From Shinisaurus crocodilurus (Eukaryota > Chordata > Lepidosauria > Squamata > Shinisauridae), in NCBI GenBank assembly GCA_021292165.1, contig CM037879.1, forward strand, positions 112,026,359 to 112,090,358: 64,000 bases of DNA, in the 5' to 3' direction. The notes beneath the pieces were generated by a model. The model saw only the letters and a program-made list of their open reading frames with translations. It did no database searches and was not told the DNA's origin. The translations under genes were made by a program, and so were the position numbers. Position 1 is the first letter of the stretch; every line of letters starts with the position of its first letter. Positions 24,490-34,906 of this stretch are shown one piece after another.

Positions 24490-24902
24490 ATTGACATGAA
24501 TTATCTAAGTGTGATGCATAATGATGAAATGCACTTAAGTAAGGTAGCTCTCTTTCAAAAATTGGCTGGACTAATTTGGCAAAACTGTCCTCCCTTATTT
24601 TTTTTCTAACAGTTACCAACACTTATTACAATTGTCCACATTTTAATTTCACAATTTTATGCTTTTAAGCATTCCAAGAAATATAGTAAAGGACCCTATG
24701 TTAGATGGAAGGAAATGCAATTAAGGAGGGCAGTCAGACAAGATAGGCCCCAAATGGTGTGCTCACAAAAGCACTGAATCTTGGATTTGCACTGCTAAGT
24801 ACCCGCTTCTGCTGCAGGTTTCAGCACTTTCCTGTGGGAGACCAGCATATTTTAGAGTTGGTTTGCAACTAATTGGATTTATTTCCGATCTTTGCTTTAA
24901 AG

Positions 24903-25101
24903 TCAACGGACCCTGGCAGAGATTACAGAGTTGATCCACACCGCTTTCCTGGTACATCGTGGGATAGTAAACATTGGTGAACTGACATCCTCAGATGGCC
25001 CGTTGAAGGACATGCAGTTTGGAAATAAAATGGCTGTCCTAAGTGGTGATTTTCTTCTAGCAAATGCGTGCACAAACCTTGCTCAACTGCAAAATACTAA
25101 G
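24903..25101 (+). CDS. PDSS2: PDSS2 coding exon (probably exon 3), degenerate first Asp-rich motif
   Basis: It begins with the base that completes the Ser codon split by the intron and then reads 66 full codons. The translation contains [19 protein letters not shown] and [20 protein letters not shown], both closely matching vertebrate PDSS2. The donor is AAG|GTAATG and the acceptor TTTAAAG. In catalytic trans-prenyl synthases the region after LVH holds the first Asp-rich motif (DDxxD); here it is RGIVN with no Asp, as in other PDSS2 proteins, which act with PDSS1 rather than alone. The [12 protein letters not shown] segment is the conserved helix after that motif. The frame is intact. A CAATCCTA-type MITE begins only 27 bp after the exon end. 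Confidence 0.97.
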
Positions 25102-25128
25102 GTAATGGAATTTTTGTTACTTTAAAAG

Positions 25129-25216
25129 CTGCAATCCTATACACACTTCCCTGGGAGTAAGTCCCATTGAACTTAGTGGTGCTTACTTTTGAGTAGGCAC
25201 ATAAAGGATTGCACAG
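25129..25216. mobile_element. Palindromic CAATCCTA-type MITE
   Basis: It begins GCTGCAATCCTATACACACT, passes through GGGAGTAAGTCCCATTGAAC and GTGCTTACTTTTGAGTAGGC, and ends AAAGGATTGCACAG, the inverse of the start. This is a common amniote non-autonomous DNA element. Diverged copies are at 28634 and 55582. Confidence 0.7.
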
Positions 25217-25388
25217 TAACGAAATATGTAGGCTTTACTTGTGTCTTATTCAGGAGATTTCTCTGCTGCTGCTTTTTGTGAGCTAATTTTGTTAGAAATC
25301 CATGTCCCTTGAGGCATTAGATGTCATATAAAACTGTGCATACTGCCCAGCTGTCTGAAATTTTACCAGATATGAAATGTCAACTGTG

Positions 25389-26027
25389 CAGGGCCGGCGC
25401 TACCGCTAGGCAAACTAGGCAGTTGCCTAGGGCGCGTGGCTGAAGAGGGCGCAGAAACGCTGTGCTCCTCTTCGCTGCCGCCGCGCCGCCCCCGCCAAGC
25501 CTCCGCCTCCCCGCCCGCTGCCGCCGCCGCTGCCGCGCCTCCCCGCCCACCTGCCGCCACTGCGCCTGCCGCCGCCTGCCCGCCCTCCTGCCCACCGCCG
25601 TCGCGCCTCCCCCCTGCCCTCCTGCCCGCCACCACCGCCGCGCCTCCCCCCGCTGCGCCTCCCCCCGCCCGCCGCCACCCCCCCCGGCCCCCCCGCCACC
25701 TACCTTCTCTGCGTCGTGTCGCTTCCGGAGCCCCGCCCGCGTTGTTTTGGCGGGAGGAACCAGGGCAACAGGGCTTAAACAGCCCTGTTGCCCTGGTTTC
25801 CCCGACAAAAAACAGAGCGCGGGGGTCCCGTCGTCGCGTCACTTCCTTCTTGGAGGAGGCGGCGGCAGCCAGGGCGGGGGGAAGGTAGGTTGGTGGTGGT
25901 GGTGGCGCGGGGGGGGGGGTTGCAGAGCAGGGCTGCTTTGCTCCGGAGGGCCCCGCCTACGGCACGAGAGGGGGGGGCGCTAAATATCATTTCGCCTAGG
26001 GCGCCAAACTGCCCTGCACCGGTCCTG
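25389..26027. mobile_element. hAT element, 639 bp, CpG-rich, perfect 8-bp target duplication
   Basis: The ends are CAGGGCCGGCGC and GCACCGGTCCTG, inverted and with CAG...CTG termini. CAACTGTG occurs immediately before and immediately after, a perfect 8-bp target duplication that defines hAT insertion and both borders. The interior is extremely GC- and CpG-rich and contains a strong palindrome (25761-25796). No transposase is encoded; the long open frames here are low-complexity Pro/Arg/Ala or Gly/Arg artefacts of the base composition. A second copy lies in inverted orientation at 34907. Confidence 0.92.
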
Positions 26028-26169
26028 CAACTGTGTAAAACGAACTGAGTGTATAAAACATGTGCTATAAAATTAATTCTGTGTTACCACCTTTACTCCC
26101 AAACAAATCACTAGTGAGATTAGTTGGCAAACCTATGCCTACCATAAGCAGAAATAGTGAATTAAGGTA

Positions 26170-26440
26170 AATTTTTATTTATTTATTTATTATATTTATA
26201 CCCCACCTTTCTTCCTGCAAGGAACCCAAGGCGACTTACATAATCCTCCTCCTCCTCCTCTCCATTTGATCCTCACAACAACCCTGTGAGGTAGGTTAGG
26301 CTGAGAGTCCGTGACCGTGACTGGCCCAAAGTCACCCAGTGAGTTTCATGGCTGAGCGGGGAATAGAACCCGGATCTCCCGAGTCTCAGTCCAACACTCT
26401 CGCCACTACACTACACTACACCACACCACACTACACCACC
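26170..26440 (-). mobile_element. Sauria-type SINE (antisense)
   Basis: It has the same words as the copy at 1.5 kb (TACCCCACCTTTCTTCCTGC, CTCACAACAACCCTGTGAGG, AACCCGGATCTCCCGAGTC). The 5' head side ends in an expanded (ACACTACACC)n-type stretch. CTC is repeated four times near 26240, a small internal expansion. Confidence 0.85.
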
Positions 26441-26604
26441 AAACTGAATTCTGAGGTACTTTCCTTTTATATATTATTAATAATAATAAAGTTTAGTACA
26501 GGTTTTTAACCAGTTTGTATGAGCAGATTTCTCATCTTTTCAAGGAAACATATGACCACATCATACAGTCACTTTTTCTTTAGAGCTGTGAAAATTCCGA
26601 GCCA

Positions 26605-27165
26605 TCCTTGTGCTCCTGTTCACTTCAACACCAACTTCAGTGGACCGGTCATGTTGTTTGAATGCCTGACTGCCGTCTCCCAAAGCAGTTACTTTATTCC
26701 CAACTCAAGGATGGAGAGCGGAATATCGGTGGTCAATATAAGAGGTTTAAAGATGTTCTTAAGGCTAATCTAAAAAAATGCAATATAAACATCAAAAACT
26801 GGGAAGCTCTGGCCCATGAACGATCTAACTGGAGGTTGGCCTTTCACAAAGGTTCTATGGACTTTGAAGAAGCTCGAGTGCAAGGTGAAAGGGAGAAACG
26901 TGCTAAGCGAAAAGCACGTCAAATGAATCCTTTACAGGACCATCTTCCATCTGGTAACCTGTGTCCTCACTGTGGGAAGCTGTGTGGATCTAGAATTGGC
27001 CTCCACAGTCACTTACGGACCCATCGCTAGAGTCTACACAATTTTCTTTAGAATTTTCCTCCTTTTAAAATCTCCTTTTTGTAAATTTTTCTTTTTTCTT
27101 TTTATCCTGGAAGACAATCTTACTCGGTCACGAGTGATCGCCTGACTGACTGACTGACTGGCCTG
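26605..27165 (+). mobile_element. Non-LTR retrotransposon 3' end with C-terminal CCHH zinc finger
   Basis: An open frame from 26662 to 27030 encodes about 122 residues: a segment with MPDCRLPKQLLYSQLKDGER, then a Trp-containing basic region (NWEALAHERSNWR), a Lys/Arg-rich stretch, and a final zinc finger CPHCGKLCGSRIGLHSHLRT. I recognise this as the C-terminal end of retrotransposon ORF2 proteins widespread in reptiles and fish, not a host zinc-finger gene. A stop lies just upstream of the Met in the otherwise matching frame (a QLQWTGHV segment), so the copy is broken. The 3' side ends with GACTGACTGACTGACTGG. The clade is unassigned. Confidence 0.7.
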
Positions 27166-27740
27166 TTCACATGGGAAAATGTGTGGACCAAGTGATCACT
27201 GATTAGCCAGCAGCAGTTCTCATGATTGGGATAGCACTTTCTACAGTAAATGGGATCACAGGAATTGCTGTGTGGCCATACTGGTTACGACCTGTTTTAC
27301 CCACTCCTGTCAGGTTCCCAGCTGACCCAAGCCCAGGGGAGACCCCTTCAAAGTAGGAGTAGAAGGCCGATCCCCCAGCACAATTCTCTCCTATAATAGA
27401 TTTGGGGATGCCTTATCTGAGGCTCCCAAGACCCCTTCAACCTGTATCAAGCCCAGCCATGATTCCACTTCCAGACTCTCCTGCCATTGATTCCAGACTC
27501 TCCTGCAATGGCTCACCAGAGCACCAGCAGCAACAGACCAGGTGGGATACTCAGAGCCATTACCTGAATGTCCACCTGGCTGCCAGAAGATCCTTTCATG
27601 TATAAGCTCTCAGTCTTCCCCAGTCCTTTGCTGGGTTAACAACTCCCATACAGATTCTTGCCCCAGCTATTTTGCTTCACCTGCGGGCTCAGGCAATTAC
27701 ACAGTTTCATTTGATCATGTGCCCAAGGACAAAAAGATGT
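27166..27740. other. Intronic sequence, nothing recognised
   Basis: I see no feature; TCCAGACTCTCCTGC is directly duplicated at about 27470 and 27492. Confidence 0.35.
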
Positions 27741-27741
27741 A

Positions 27742-27991
27742 CAGTAATACCTTGGATTGCAAGTAACTTGGTTTGAGAGCGTTTTGCAAGACAAGCAAAT
27801 TTTTAAATATTTATTTATTTATTTTTTACTTGATATACAAGCGACATCTTGCAATACAAGTACTGTAGTATGGCTTAAATTAAAAATCTCTGTACAAATT
27901 TTTTGGGGGGGATTTCATTTTGATATAAGAGTGTTTTGGATTACAAGCACGTTTCCGGAACGAATTATGCTCTCAATCCAAGGCATGACTG
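27742..27991. mobile_element. Tc1/mariner-like MITE, 250 bp (copy 1)
   Basis: The ends CAGTAATACCTTGGATTG and CAATCCAAGGCATGACTG are inverted repeats, and TA flanks both sides, as expected for the Tc1/mariner group. It is nearly identical in sequence and identical in length to the element at 41280. It has no coding capacity. Confidence 0.85.
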
Positions 27992-27993
27992 TA

Positions 27994-30370
27994 CTGTCTG
28001 CAAACGTATTATGTGTATACATATATTAACATACATTGTGTGAACTGACCCTTAGATAAAATCTGTGTTTAAAATAATTCTCACTTCTACTTAGTGATGG
28101 AAAACCTGGATAAAATGCTTTTCATTGTTCTTTCTTTAAGTACCGTACTTAAACAAAGTGATGTAATGATTTCAAGCTTGCCACAAATCAAACCTATAGT
28201 ATATTGAAACACAGGAGCCTAAAAGAACTGCTTGAGTTCTCAAGCAATTAAGCTGCACGTCTGAAAATTCTGCCAAAACATGTTAACACTTTCCCCCATT
28301 TTTGACACCTCAGTATTTTAATACCTTCTATATACCATAAGTGGAATACAGCCAATTTATTTATCAACTCATTCTCTCTTATGTCTTAAAAGTTTGAACA
28401 GTTGGAATATAAGCTGTAAAAATTTCTTGACAGATACACTGGCTTGATTTAGTATTATTTTGAAATAGGTATGTTTGCTTTGTAAGAAATATAAAAAGTC
28501 ATGAAGTCCCCCCCCCCATTATTTTTTCCTGCCTTGTGAAATCAAGTTGCAGTTAAAGTACTAACCTTTGTTATATGTCATGATTATGTAATTGGGTTAA
28601 GTCCCTAGAAACCATTCTAGGTAACACCAAGACTTGCAAATATACCTGGGAGTACATCCCACTGAACTCTGTGGTGCTTTCATCTATAAAGATGTATAAG
28701 ATTGCATTGTAATAGTCCATATATCTCAGCAAGCATTCTGCCTGCTAAAACAGCCAATTCCTCACACTTCAAAGCCAGGTGGCAAAAGTCCCCAACTCTT
28801 GAGCCACGTAACTAACATTTTCAGATGGTCATGGGTCTGAAGTCACACAACACTGGGCATTTCTGTTTCCATGCTTTCTCCAGTAGCCTTTGTGCGCTCG
28901 ACTTGCGTTCCCCATTCTGATATGTAATCCCTGGAGAACATCTGTTGGAGCCGTTGTTGCTGCTATCTCTTTCCCTCTTAAGAGCTCTTTGTTTCAGTAA
29001 GTAGCCAAGAGAACAGATACAGAAAAGCAGAACAACCCTGCACTACAACTCTAAGTGCATGCATACACAGAAAATGATTCTTCATTATTTTATTTCCCCT
29101 GATTTCAACTACTCAGTCACATCTGAACTTCATTCACGCCTCAAATGGCTCCCAACACTTGCTTTAGGAAAAAGCTACAGTGTGCTAATACAATACTCCA
29201 GACTCTGTAGACTGCTTTCAGTTTCCTGCATTCCTACCATTTGGGGCCATCTTCTGTGACAAATTCATGGATAAATTTATGGCAGGCTATTTTCCATGAA
29301 TTTGTCAGTGTCCTTTTGAAGCGTGTTATACTGCTGGCCATTCCTACATCTTACAGGATATAGAGATAGAGATAGTATGTAACCCATTACAAACAGTACT
29401 AGTCATGAGAGACTACAATGATTGAATAAGCACATATTTGTTTCAGTGATTACCACTGTTGTACTCAATATAATTTACATCCAAGATTTCCACCATTATT
29501 TTGCACCATTAGTCCCAAACTAATTCTATCATGGTGTTATGGCCAATTGTCTGTGCTTTTGTATGATGCGTTTATTGCTGTACTTCTATCAAGGCTGACA
29601 ATTAGATGTGAACATTTGCGGTTATAATGAAATGCAGAGCTATTTTATAATTGTCAAGGGTAAAATTAGCAAAGTCAATTATTTTCCCCTTAGGCTTTCC
29701 CCTGTAGATATTAAAAGGCTGCAAGATAATTGCCTTAGGTAACACTTTGATTCTTAAATAACATTAAATATAGGAATTGCTGCTAATCTTGTCGCAATTT
29801 ACCTCTTTGCACAACTGCTGTAGAATATAACTACAGTGCTGTCAAAGGATTGAACCTGTTTTGAAATGTCAGTTATGAAATTGGAAATTGCCTAAACTCC
29901 TTACAAGGAAAAGTTGTTTTGTGTCCATATTAAAAACATTGGTGTCATAGCTATTTAATTCTCGCTGGTATGAACATGCCACTTTGCATAATAACCTGTG
30001 AACAACATTATTTAGAAAATGGCTATTTTTTAAAAAAAAATCATGTTTCCTTCTAAATCTAACTAAAACTACTGTTTTTTTGGTTTTTCTGGATTCCTAT
30101 TCTCTTTTTTGTGTGCAGTGTGTATCAATTGAAATGATATGGTGCAATTCCAATGTACAAACAGGGATGTCAAATCCACTGTTTCACCATGAACTGTATG
30201 GCTGATTCAGCTACCAAGTAAAGTATCTGAGAACTGTACTAAATCCTTTATTAATGGTATTTAATGGCATATGATGGGGCATTTATGTCAGCTATCTTTT
30301 TTAACATGTCTGGCATTTTTACTGAAATAGTTTTTAGCTGTTTTAAATTTTATCTATTGAAAAATTTTAT
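27994..30370. other. AT-rich intronic sequence, little recognised
   Basis: Only the diverged MITE at 28634 stands out. The rest is AT-rich and anonymous. Confidence 0.35.
28634..28712. mobile_element. Diverged CAATCCTA-type MITE
   Basis: It contains CTTGCAAATATACCTGGGAG, ACATCCCACTGAACTCTGTG and ends TAAGATTGCATTG, matching the order of the element at 25129 with many substitutions. Confidence 0.55.
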
Positions 30371-30374
30371 ACGG

Positions 30375-30480
30375 TATTTTATTATCTGTATTTGTGGTTT
30401 GCAATTTTATGAATTGTTGTGAACCTCCCAGAGAGCTTCAGCTATTGGGCAGTATAGAAATAAAATAAATAAATGTATTA
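30375..30480 (+). mobile_element. LINE 3' tail with terminal hairpin
   Basis: It contains TCCCAGAGAGCTTCAGCTAT then TGGGCAGTATAGAAATAAAA and an AATAAATAAA tail. It is the same 3' end as the LINE at 7003, reduced to about 100 bp. Confidence 0.7.
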
Positions 30481-30732
30481 CCTATTTACTGCAGTGCCTT
30501 AGCACCTGTTCTTATTAAACTATGATTTGCTTACAAGGTTTCTCTATTGACAAATCAAGTTTACTCACTCTTGAAAGGATGTTGTCAGATGTGACTTTTT
30601 GAGTGGACAGATATGCAGACCACATTTCTTGGGAACCACATTTCTTGGAAAATACCTTGATCGAAACTACATACCGTATTTTTCGCTCCATAAGATGCCC
30701 CGGGCCATAAGACGCACTTCGTTTTTAGAGGA

Positions 30733-31081
30733 AGAAAACAAGGAAAAAAAGATTCATGTGCAGATTATTGGAAAACTAATGACAAGAGAACAAAATAATA
30801 TCTCCATACATTTATTTATTTATTAACTGCTTTTTTAACCCTGCATTTCTTAAAAACAATCCAAAACAGGTTATAAAGAAGAATAAAACACAAATTACAA
30901 TATCCCTGCGGGGATGGGAGGGGCGATATTGTAATTTGAGTTTTATTCTTTATTGTTTTTAAGAAATGCAGGGGTAAAAAAAGCAGTTAATAAATAAAAA
31001 AATGTATGGAGATATTATTTTGTTCTCTTGTCATTAGTTTTCCAATAATTTGCACATGAATCTTTTTTCCCTTGTTTTCTG
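30733..31081. repeat. Large inverted repeat (foldback) inside the DNA element
   Basis: The left arm from about 30733 reads AGAAAACAAGGAAAAAAAGA and runs to ATTACAATATC; the right arm, reverse complemented, gives the same text with only a few mismatches and lacks about 20 bp (a block starting CCAAAACAGG near 30865). The spacer is only about 16-18 bp of GC-rich sequence. Arms this long and similar could form a stable hairpin. Confidence 0.85.
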
Positions 31082-31483
31082 ATAACCATTACTGCTTTCA
31101 CGCGGGCCTACCTGCCTCCTCGCTGGCTTGCGCTCTCCGCGGCGAGCTGGCCGCGCTGGTCCCGTCGTGTCAGTTCTGGCGCAGCGGAAGTGATGCGACG
31201 GGACCCTGCTTCGGCGCGCTGGACCCCGCGCTATGTTTTTGACGGGGGGAAAACAGGGCAACAGGGCTGTTTAAGCCCTGTTGCCCTGGTTCCCCAGCCA
31301 AAATCATAGCGCGGGGGTCCAGCGCACCGAAGCAGCCGTATGTGACACGGCGGCTTCAGCGGCTCCGGCATTGACTCCAGCGGCAGCGGCAGCGGTGGCT
31401 TGAGCGGCGCGGAGAACGCTCCGCGCCGCTCAGTAGAGCGAAATCGGGCCGCCCCCGCCAACGGGATCAAGCCAGATGTGAGG

Positions 31484-31800
31484 CGGCGGCAAAGTTTTTT
31501 GGGGAGCGGGCGGCCTTGTCCCGCTCCGCGCAGGAGCCCTCCTCTCTTCCGCCCGCTCGCGTCCCTACTGCCGGGGGGGGGTGCCGCCGCTGTACCACGG
31601 CGGCAAAGTTTTTGGGAGTGCACAGGAGCCCTCCTCTCTTCTGCTGCTCACCCGCTCGCATCCCTGCTGCCCGGGGGGGGGTTTGCCGCCGTGGCGGCAA
31701 AGTTTTTGGGAGCGTGCAGGAGCCCTCCTCTGTTCCACTGCCCGCTCGCGTCCCTGCTGCTGGGGGGGTGGGGTGCCGCTGCCAAGTGTTTTCCCCCGCA
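31484..31800. repeat. GC-rich tandem repeat, about 3.5 units
   Basis: GGCGGCAAAGTTTTT recurs at about 31485, 31600 and 31694, each followed by CAGGAGCCCTCCTCT and CCCGCTCGC(G/A)TCCCT. A partial unit follows from about 31777. Unit lengths are unequal, roughly 114, 94 and 85 bp. Confidence 0.8.
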
Positions 31801-31963
31801 GGAGCCCTCCTCTCTTCCGCTGGACCGGTTGGAGGCACGCAGAGGAAGGTAGGGGGGGAAATTATTTGGTTTTTTTCCAGCATTCACTCAATAAGACGCA
31901 CAGACATTTCCCCCTCCTTTTGGGGGGGAGAAAAGTGCGTCTTATGGTGCGAAAAATACGGTA

Positions 31964-32572
31964 ATCGATCGCTGACACCTCAGTATCATTGAGGAGATTA
32001 CAAACAAGTTAGACCATATTTTTAGCTATTGTAGCTTTTCATTCATCTATGGATCAGCGATAGCTGACCTATGATTGCCATCTTAATGAGCTTTACTGTG
32101 ATTGAGAAAAGGCTTTGAGCGAAGTAGCCCTAGCATGACAAGGTACGGTCCTTTTGTGAAGAACCATGTTGCCATTTTTCAAAGTCTATATACAGTAAAT
32201 AAAAAGAGTTGCTGTGGTTCAAATCTACTTGGAAGCCTCACTTCTTGATCCTGGAAGCAAGTTGGCTGGTCTTGCCTCAAACACTGTTGCATATTGAATG
32301 TTAAATCCTAAAGCTAGAATTCAGTGAAATTGTATTATATTCTTCATGATGTTTGATGAAGTTTCGAGGACAACTTCAGCTCAGATTATGTTAGTCATTT
32401 TTGGTATGACAGTATTGCCGAGATAAAGCTGCAGTTTATCTGCAGATAACTACTATGAAAAGTCCTGGTTTGTATTTTCCAGGTTTCCACTATCTGCTGT
32501 TTTCTAAAGAATCATTGGATGGTTTCCACATCTTTTACTCTTTAAACACCATCGGAACATAGGAAGCTGCTT
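31964..32572. other. Intronic sequence, nothing recognised
   Basis: AT-rich text without identifiable features. Confidence 0.35.
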
Positions 32573-32895
32573 CATACCAAGTCAGGCCACCTAGCTTGTT
32601 ATTGTCTACACTGGCTGGCAGCAGCTCTCTGAGATTCAAGATGGAGTCTTCCTCAGCCCTAACTGGAGATTTCATAGATTTTCATAGATTTCATAGATCA
32701 TAGAGTTGGAAGGGGCCTACAAGGCCATCGAGTCCAACCCCCTGCTCAATGCAGGAAACTAGAGGAGGGGTCTCCCATCCAAGTAATAACCAGGCCTGAC
32801 CCTGCTTAGCTTTCCATGCTCAGACAAGCTGAGCCAGCATAACCTGGGACCTTCTGCGTGCAAAGCAAGCGCTGTACCACTGAGCTACAGTCCTT
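32573..32895 (-). mobile_element. tRNA-Ala-like SINE (antisense), interrupted
   Basis: On the + strand it runs from ATAGGAAGCTGCTTCATACC through GTCTACACTGGCTGGCAGCA to GGACCTTCTGCGTGCAAAGC and ACCACTGAGCTACAGTCC. The reverse complement of the right end is GGACTGTAGCTCAGTGGTAC, a tRNA-Ala-like head with an A box. The middle is interrupted by a CR1-tailed 5S SINE (32672-32842), so the two halves flank that insertion. A diverged copy lies at 42467 and a fragment at 60926. Confidence 0.75.
32672..32842 (-). mobile_element. 5S rRNA-derived SINE with CR1-like tail (copy 1)
   Basis: The left part (ATAGAGTTGGAAGGGGCCTA to CCCCTGCTCAATGCAGGAA) is the CR1 3' end in antisense. The right part (TCTCCCATCCAAGTAATAAC, CAGGCCTGACCCTGCTTAGC, TTTCCATGCTCAGACAAGCT) is the reverse complement of 5S rRNA positions that include box A, the intermediate element and box C. 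The element therefore runs on the minus strand: a 5S head with an RNA polymerase III internal promoter, then a CR1-like 3' end. It sits inside a tRNA-Ala-like SINE. Confidence 0.85.
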
Positions 32896-33785
32896 CCTTA
32901 GTACAGTGTTTGGGCAGTAGTAAAGTTAGCATTTTCCTATGACAGGCCAGTCCTTGACACAAAAATCTTTTCCGATCATAACTAAGGACCTGACAGAGCA
33001 TGAGAAAAACTCATATGGAGAACACAGGCAGGGATGGGAGATTATAATTCAAGTTGACCTGAATTTGGAACGAGACACTGACCCATGTCAGTCTTTGATA
33101 TCAAAGCACTGAGTCCTCAGTGCAGATAGATACTCCAGCAAAGGGAGTGTTTGGTATGTTGTATGGAACACTGGTACTTGTGTCTGTCAGTTGAAGCTAT
33201 GCCACAAGACAATATTGTTTTGTTGAGCACTAGTTGTTTATAAATAAGCAGTGGCACAGATGTACTATTTATATAGTGAATGAATTTCCATATGCTAGCT
33301 TTGTATATATTCCTAAAGGCATAAATATGTTGCTTACCAAATAAGCTGTTGTTTACATAAATATCACCGATTTATGCAGGCAGATCTTTCTTCTGCGCAG
33401 AATCAAATAAACCATTTGGTTCATTAAATAAACTGGCTGTGTTGCGCTGGTTTTGGTTCTACAGATCATTTTAAAAACAGAACAATGCCAGCTGTTCTCC
33501 AGAAAGGGTATTCTTTCTGTTTGTGAGGATATTTAGGAGTCAGGTATATATTTGCGATCTGTGAGGGATGTGTAGCCAAAAAAACCCAATGTGGATGAAG
33601 CTGGTAAAAGAGGACACGAATGTGTCATATGTGGCTGAAGTGAGTTTAAGAATAAGTTGGTTTGGCTGTGGAGATTACTGGGACAGATAGAAGCATTTGT
33701 TTGCTGCACCATTGACATCTTGCCACATCACGTTCCTGCCATTGGCTTAAGAATTGGCTGGGATGTCAGTGATTGCCGGCATTGT
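32896..33785. other. Intronic sequence, nothing recognised
   Basis: No repeat or gene signature was identified. Confidence 0.35.
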
Positions 33786-33789
33786 TGGC

Positions 33790-33912
33790 ATCGCAGCATT
33801 GTTTTAATGATTGGTTTTATTGCATTTGATCATGATTTTATCTTGTAAACTGCTTTGGGATATATTTTTTTAAACAGTGAAAAGCGTTATGTAAATTCTC
33901 TAAAATAAATCC
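33790..33912 (+). mobile_element. LINE or SINE 3' tail
   Basis: It ends in CTTGTAAACTGCTTTGGGAT, AAAGCGTTATGTAAATTCTC and an A-rich tail, a familiar vertebrate LINE/SINE 3' end pattern. The family is uncertain. Confidence 0.4.
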
Positions 33913-34479
33913 AAAGAAAATCAAATCCAAAAGCCCTGTTTAATTTAATTTACACTCTCACACACTCGCACGCACACACGCACAGGAGTAAGTGAGCATA
34001 TCGGCTCCTGTCTGCTTTGCTAAACAATTCAAGAATGTTCCTGGGTTGTGCTCTATGACATCTGAACCCAGAACTCTGGGTTGTTGAGAGAGAAACAACC
34101 CAGAGGTTTAACCCATGGGGGTATTCTTGGGTTTAGTGAAGCAGAAGCAAGAAATCAGTCGAGTGCCAGCCACTTGCTCACTGTGGGTTGTTTAAGCGTG
34201 CGAACAGGTCTCTGTCTCAGTTGTCTGCATTTATTGTAGTAAAGAGAGAAACCTGTGGGAGTAAAGATGGGGTTATGTACGAGTCCTTGATGGGGTTAAA
34301 TTTTGAGCAGTGTGTGTGCGAGTTGTGAGAATTAAAATCCTGTCTCTGTGTGCTAGCAGACGCCTGAAATTCCACACACAGATCTTCCAGATCTCACCTC
34401 CCCCCGCGCAGCATGCAGCGTGTTGTGCCAGCAAGACCAGCCCAGTCGGCCTTATCAGACTGCTTCCAGCTTCCCCGTT

Positions 34480-34898
34480 GCAGATTAATCCATGGAGTCA
34501 GACAGGAAACACTCTGGAACACCACAGGTCTAATTCTACCTGTTTATTCACTTAGCAAGTAAAGTTCTACAGAGTATACATTTCCTAGTTACAGTCCATG
34601 TGCAGAGTATAAATGCATAGCAAGCATTACATCCAGTGGAGTAAGTTGAGCTTCACTCCACCTCAGCAAAGACGTTACATTGTTGCAGTAACAAAGTCCA
34701 GCAAGAAGAAAAAAGGAGAAGAGAGAAAGCAGTCCTGCTTCTCTCTAAGATGGCTTCAGACAGAAAAACAAGTTAGCACGTCATCAGAACATACAAACCA
34801 TGTGACTAGCTCATACTGCTCCCACGGTCTAGCTTCCCATGAGAAAAACACTGGAATCTAGAAAGACATAACAAACCTGTTTACAGCCATTCTGTTCC
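34480..34898. other. Anonymous intronic sequence, possible old LTR remnant
   Basis: The composition and the TTTATTCACTTAGCAAGTAA-type text suggest an antisense transcribed end, but I have no terminal repeats, coding or duplicate copy to support a call. It abuts the hAT element that follows. Confidence 0.2.
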
Positions 34899-34906
34899 TT
34901 TCCATG

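Larger units (their letters stand above)
798..24902 (+). other. PDSS2: PDSS2 intron 2 (24.1 kb)
   Basis: It starts with the donor GTAAGC and ends with the acceptor TTTGCTTTAAAG before the next exon. It is filled with SINE, LINE and MITE fragments described individually. No internal open frame here resembles a host protein. Confidence 0.85.
30674..31961. mobile_element. Foldback DNA transposon with CCGTATTTTTCGC ends, 1.29 kb
   Basis: The ends CCGTATTTTTCGCTCCATAA and GTGCGTCTTATGGTGCGAAA..CGG are inverted repeats flanked by TA on both sides, suggesting a Tc1/mariner-like TA target. The interior is composite: a foldback with arms of about 155-175 bp at 30733-31081, a 130-bp GC-rich palindrome at 31207-31336, and about three and a half tandem copies of a GC-rich unit of roughly 85-115 bp at 31484-31800. 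No transposase is encoded. A simpler 442-bp relative lies at 63531. Confidence 0.85.

Noticed and set aside
25363..25990. Several overlapping open frames of 140-173 codons
   Set aside because: They arise from extreme GC bias inside an hAT element with perfect target duplications; the proteins are low-complexity Gly/Arg/Pro/Ala and occur on both strands at once.
26662..27030. Zinc-finger protein gene
   Set aside because: The finger belongs to the C-terminus of a retrotransposon protein; the upstream matching segment is stopped and a retroelement-like 3' end follows.
32841..32895. tRNA-Ala gene on the minus strand
   Set aside because: The head has tRNA-like A-box text but no full cloverleaf and continues into a SINE body.
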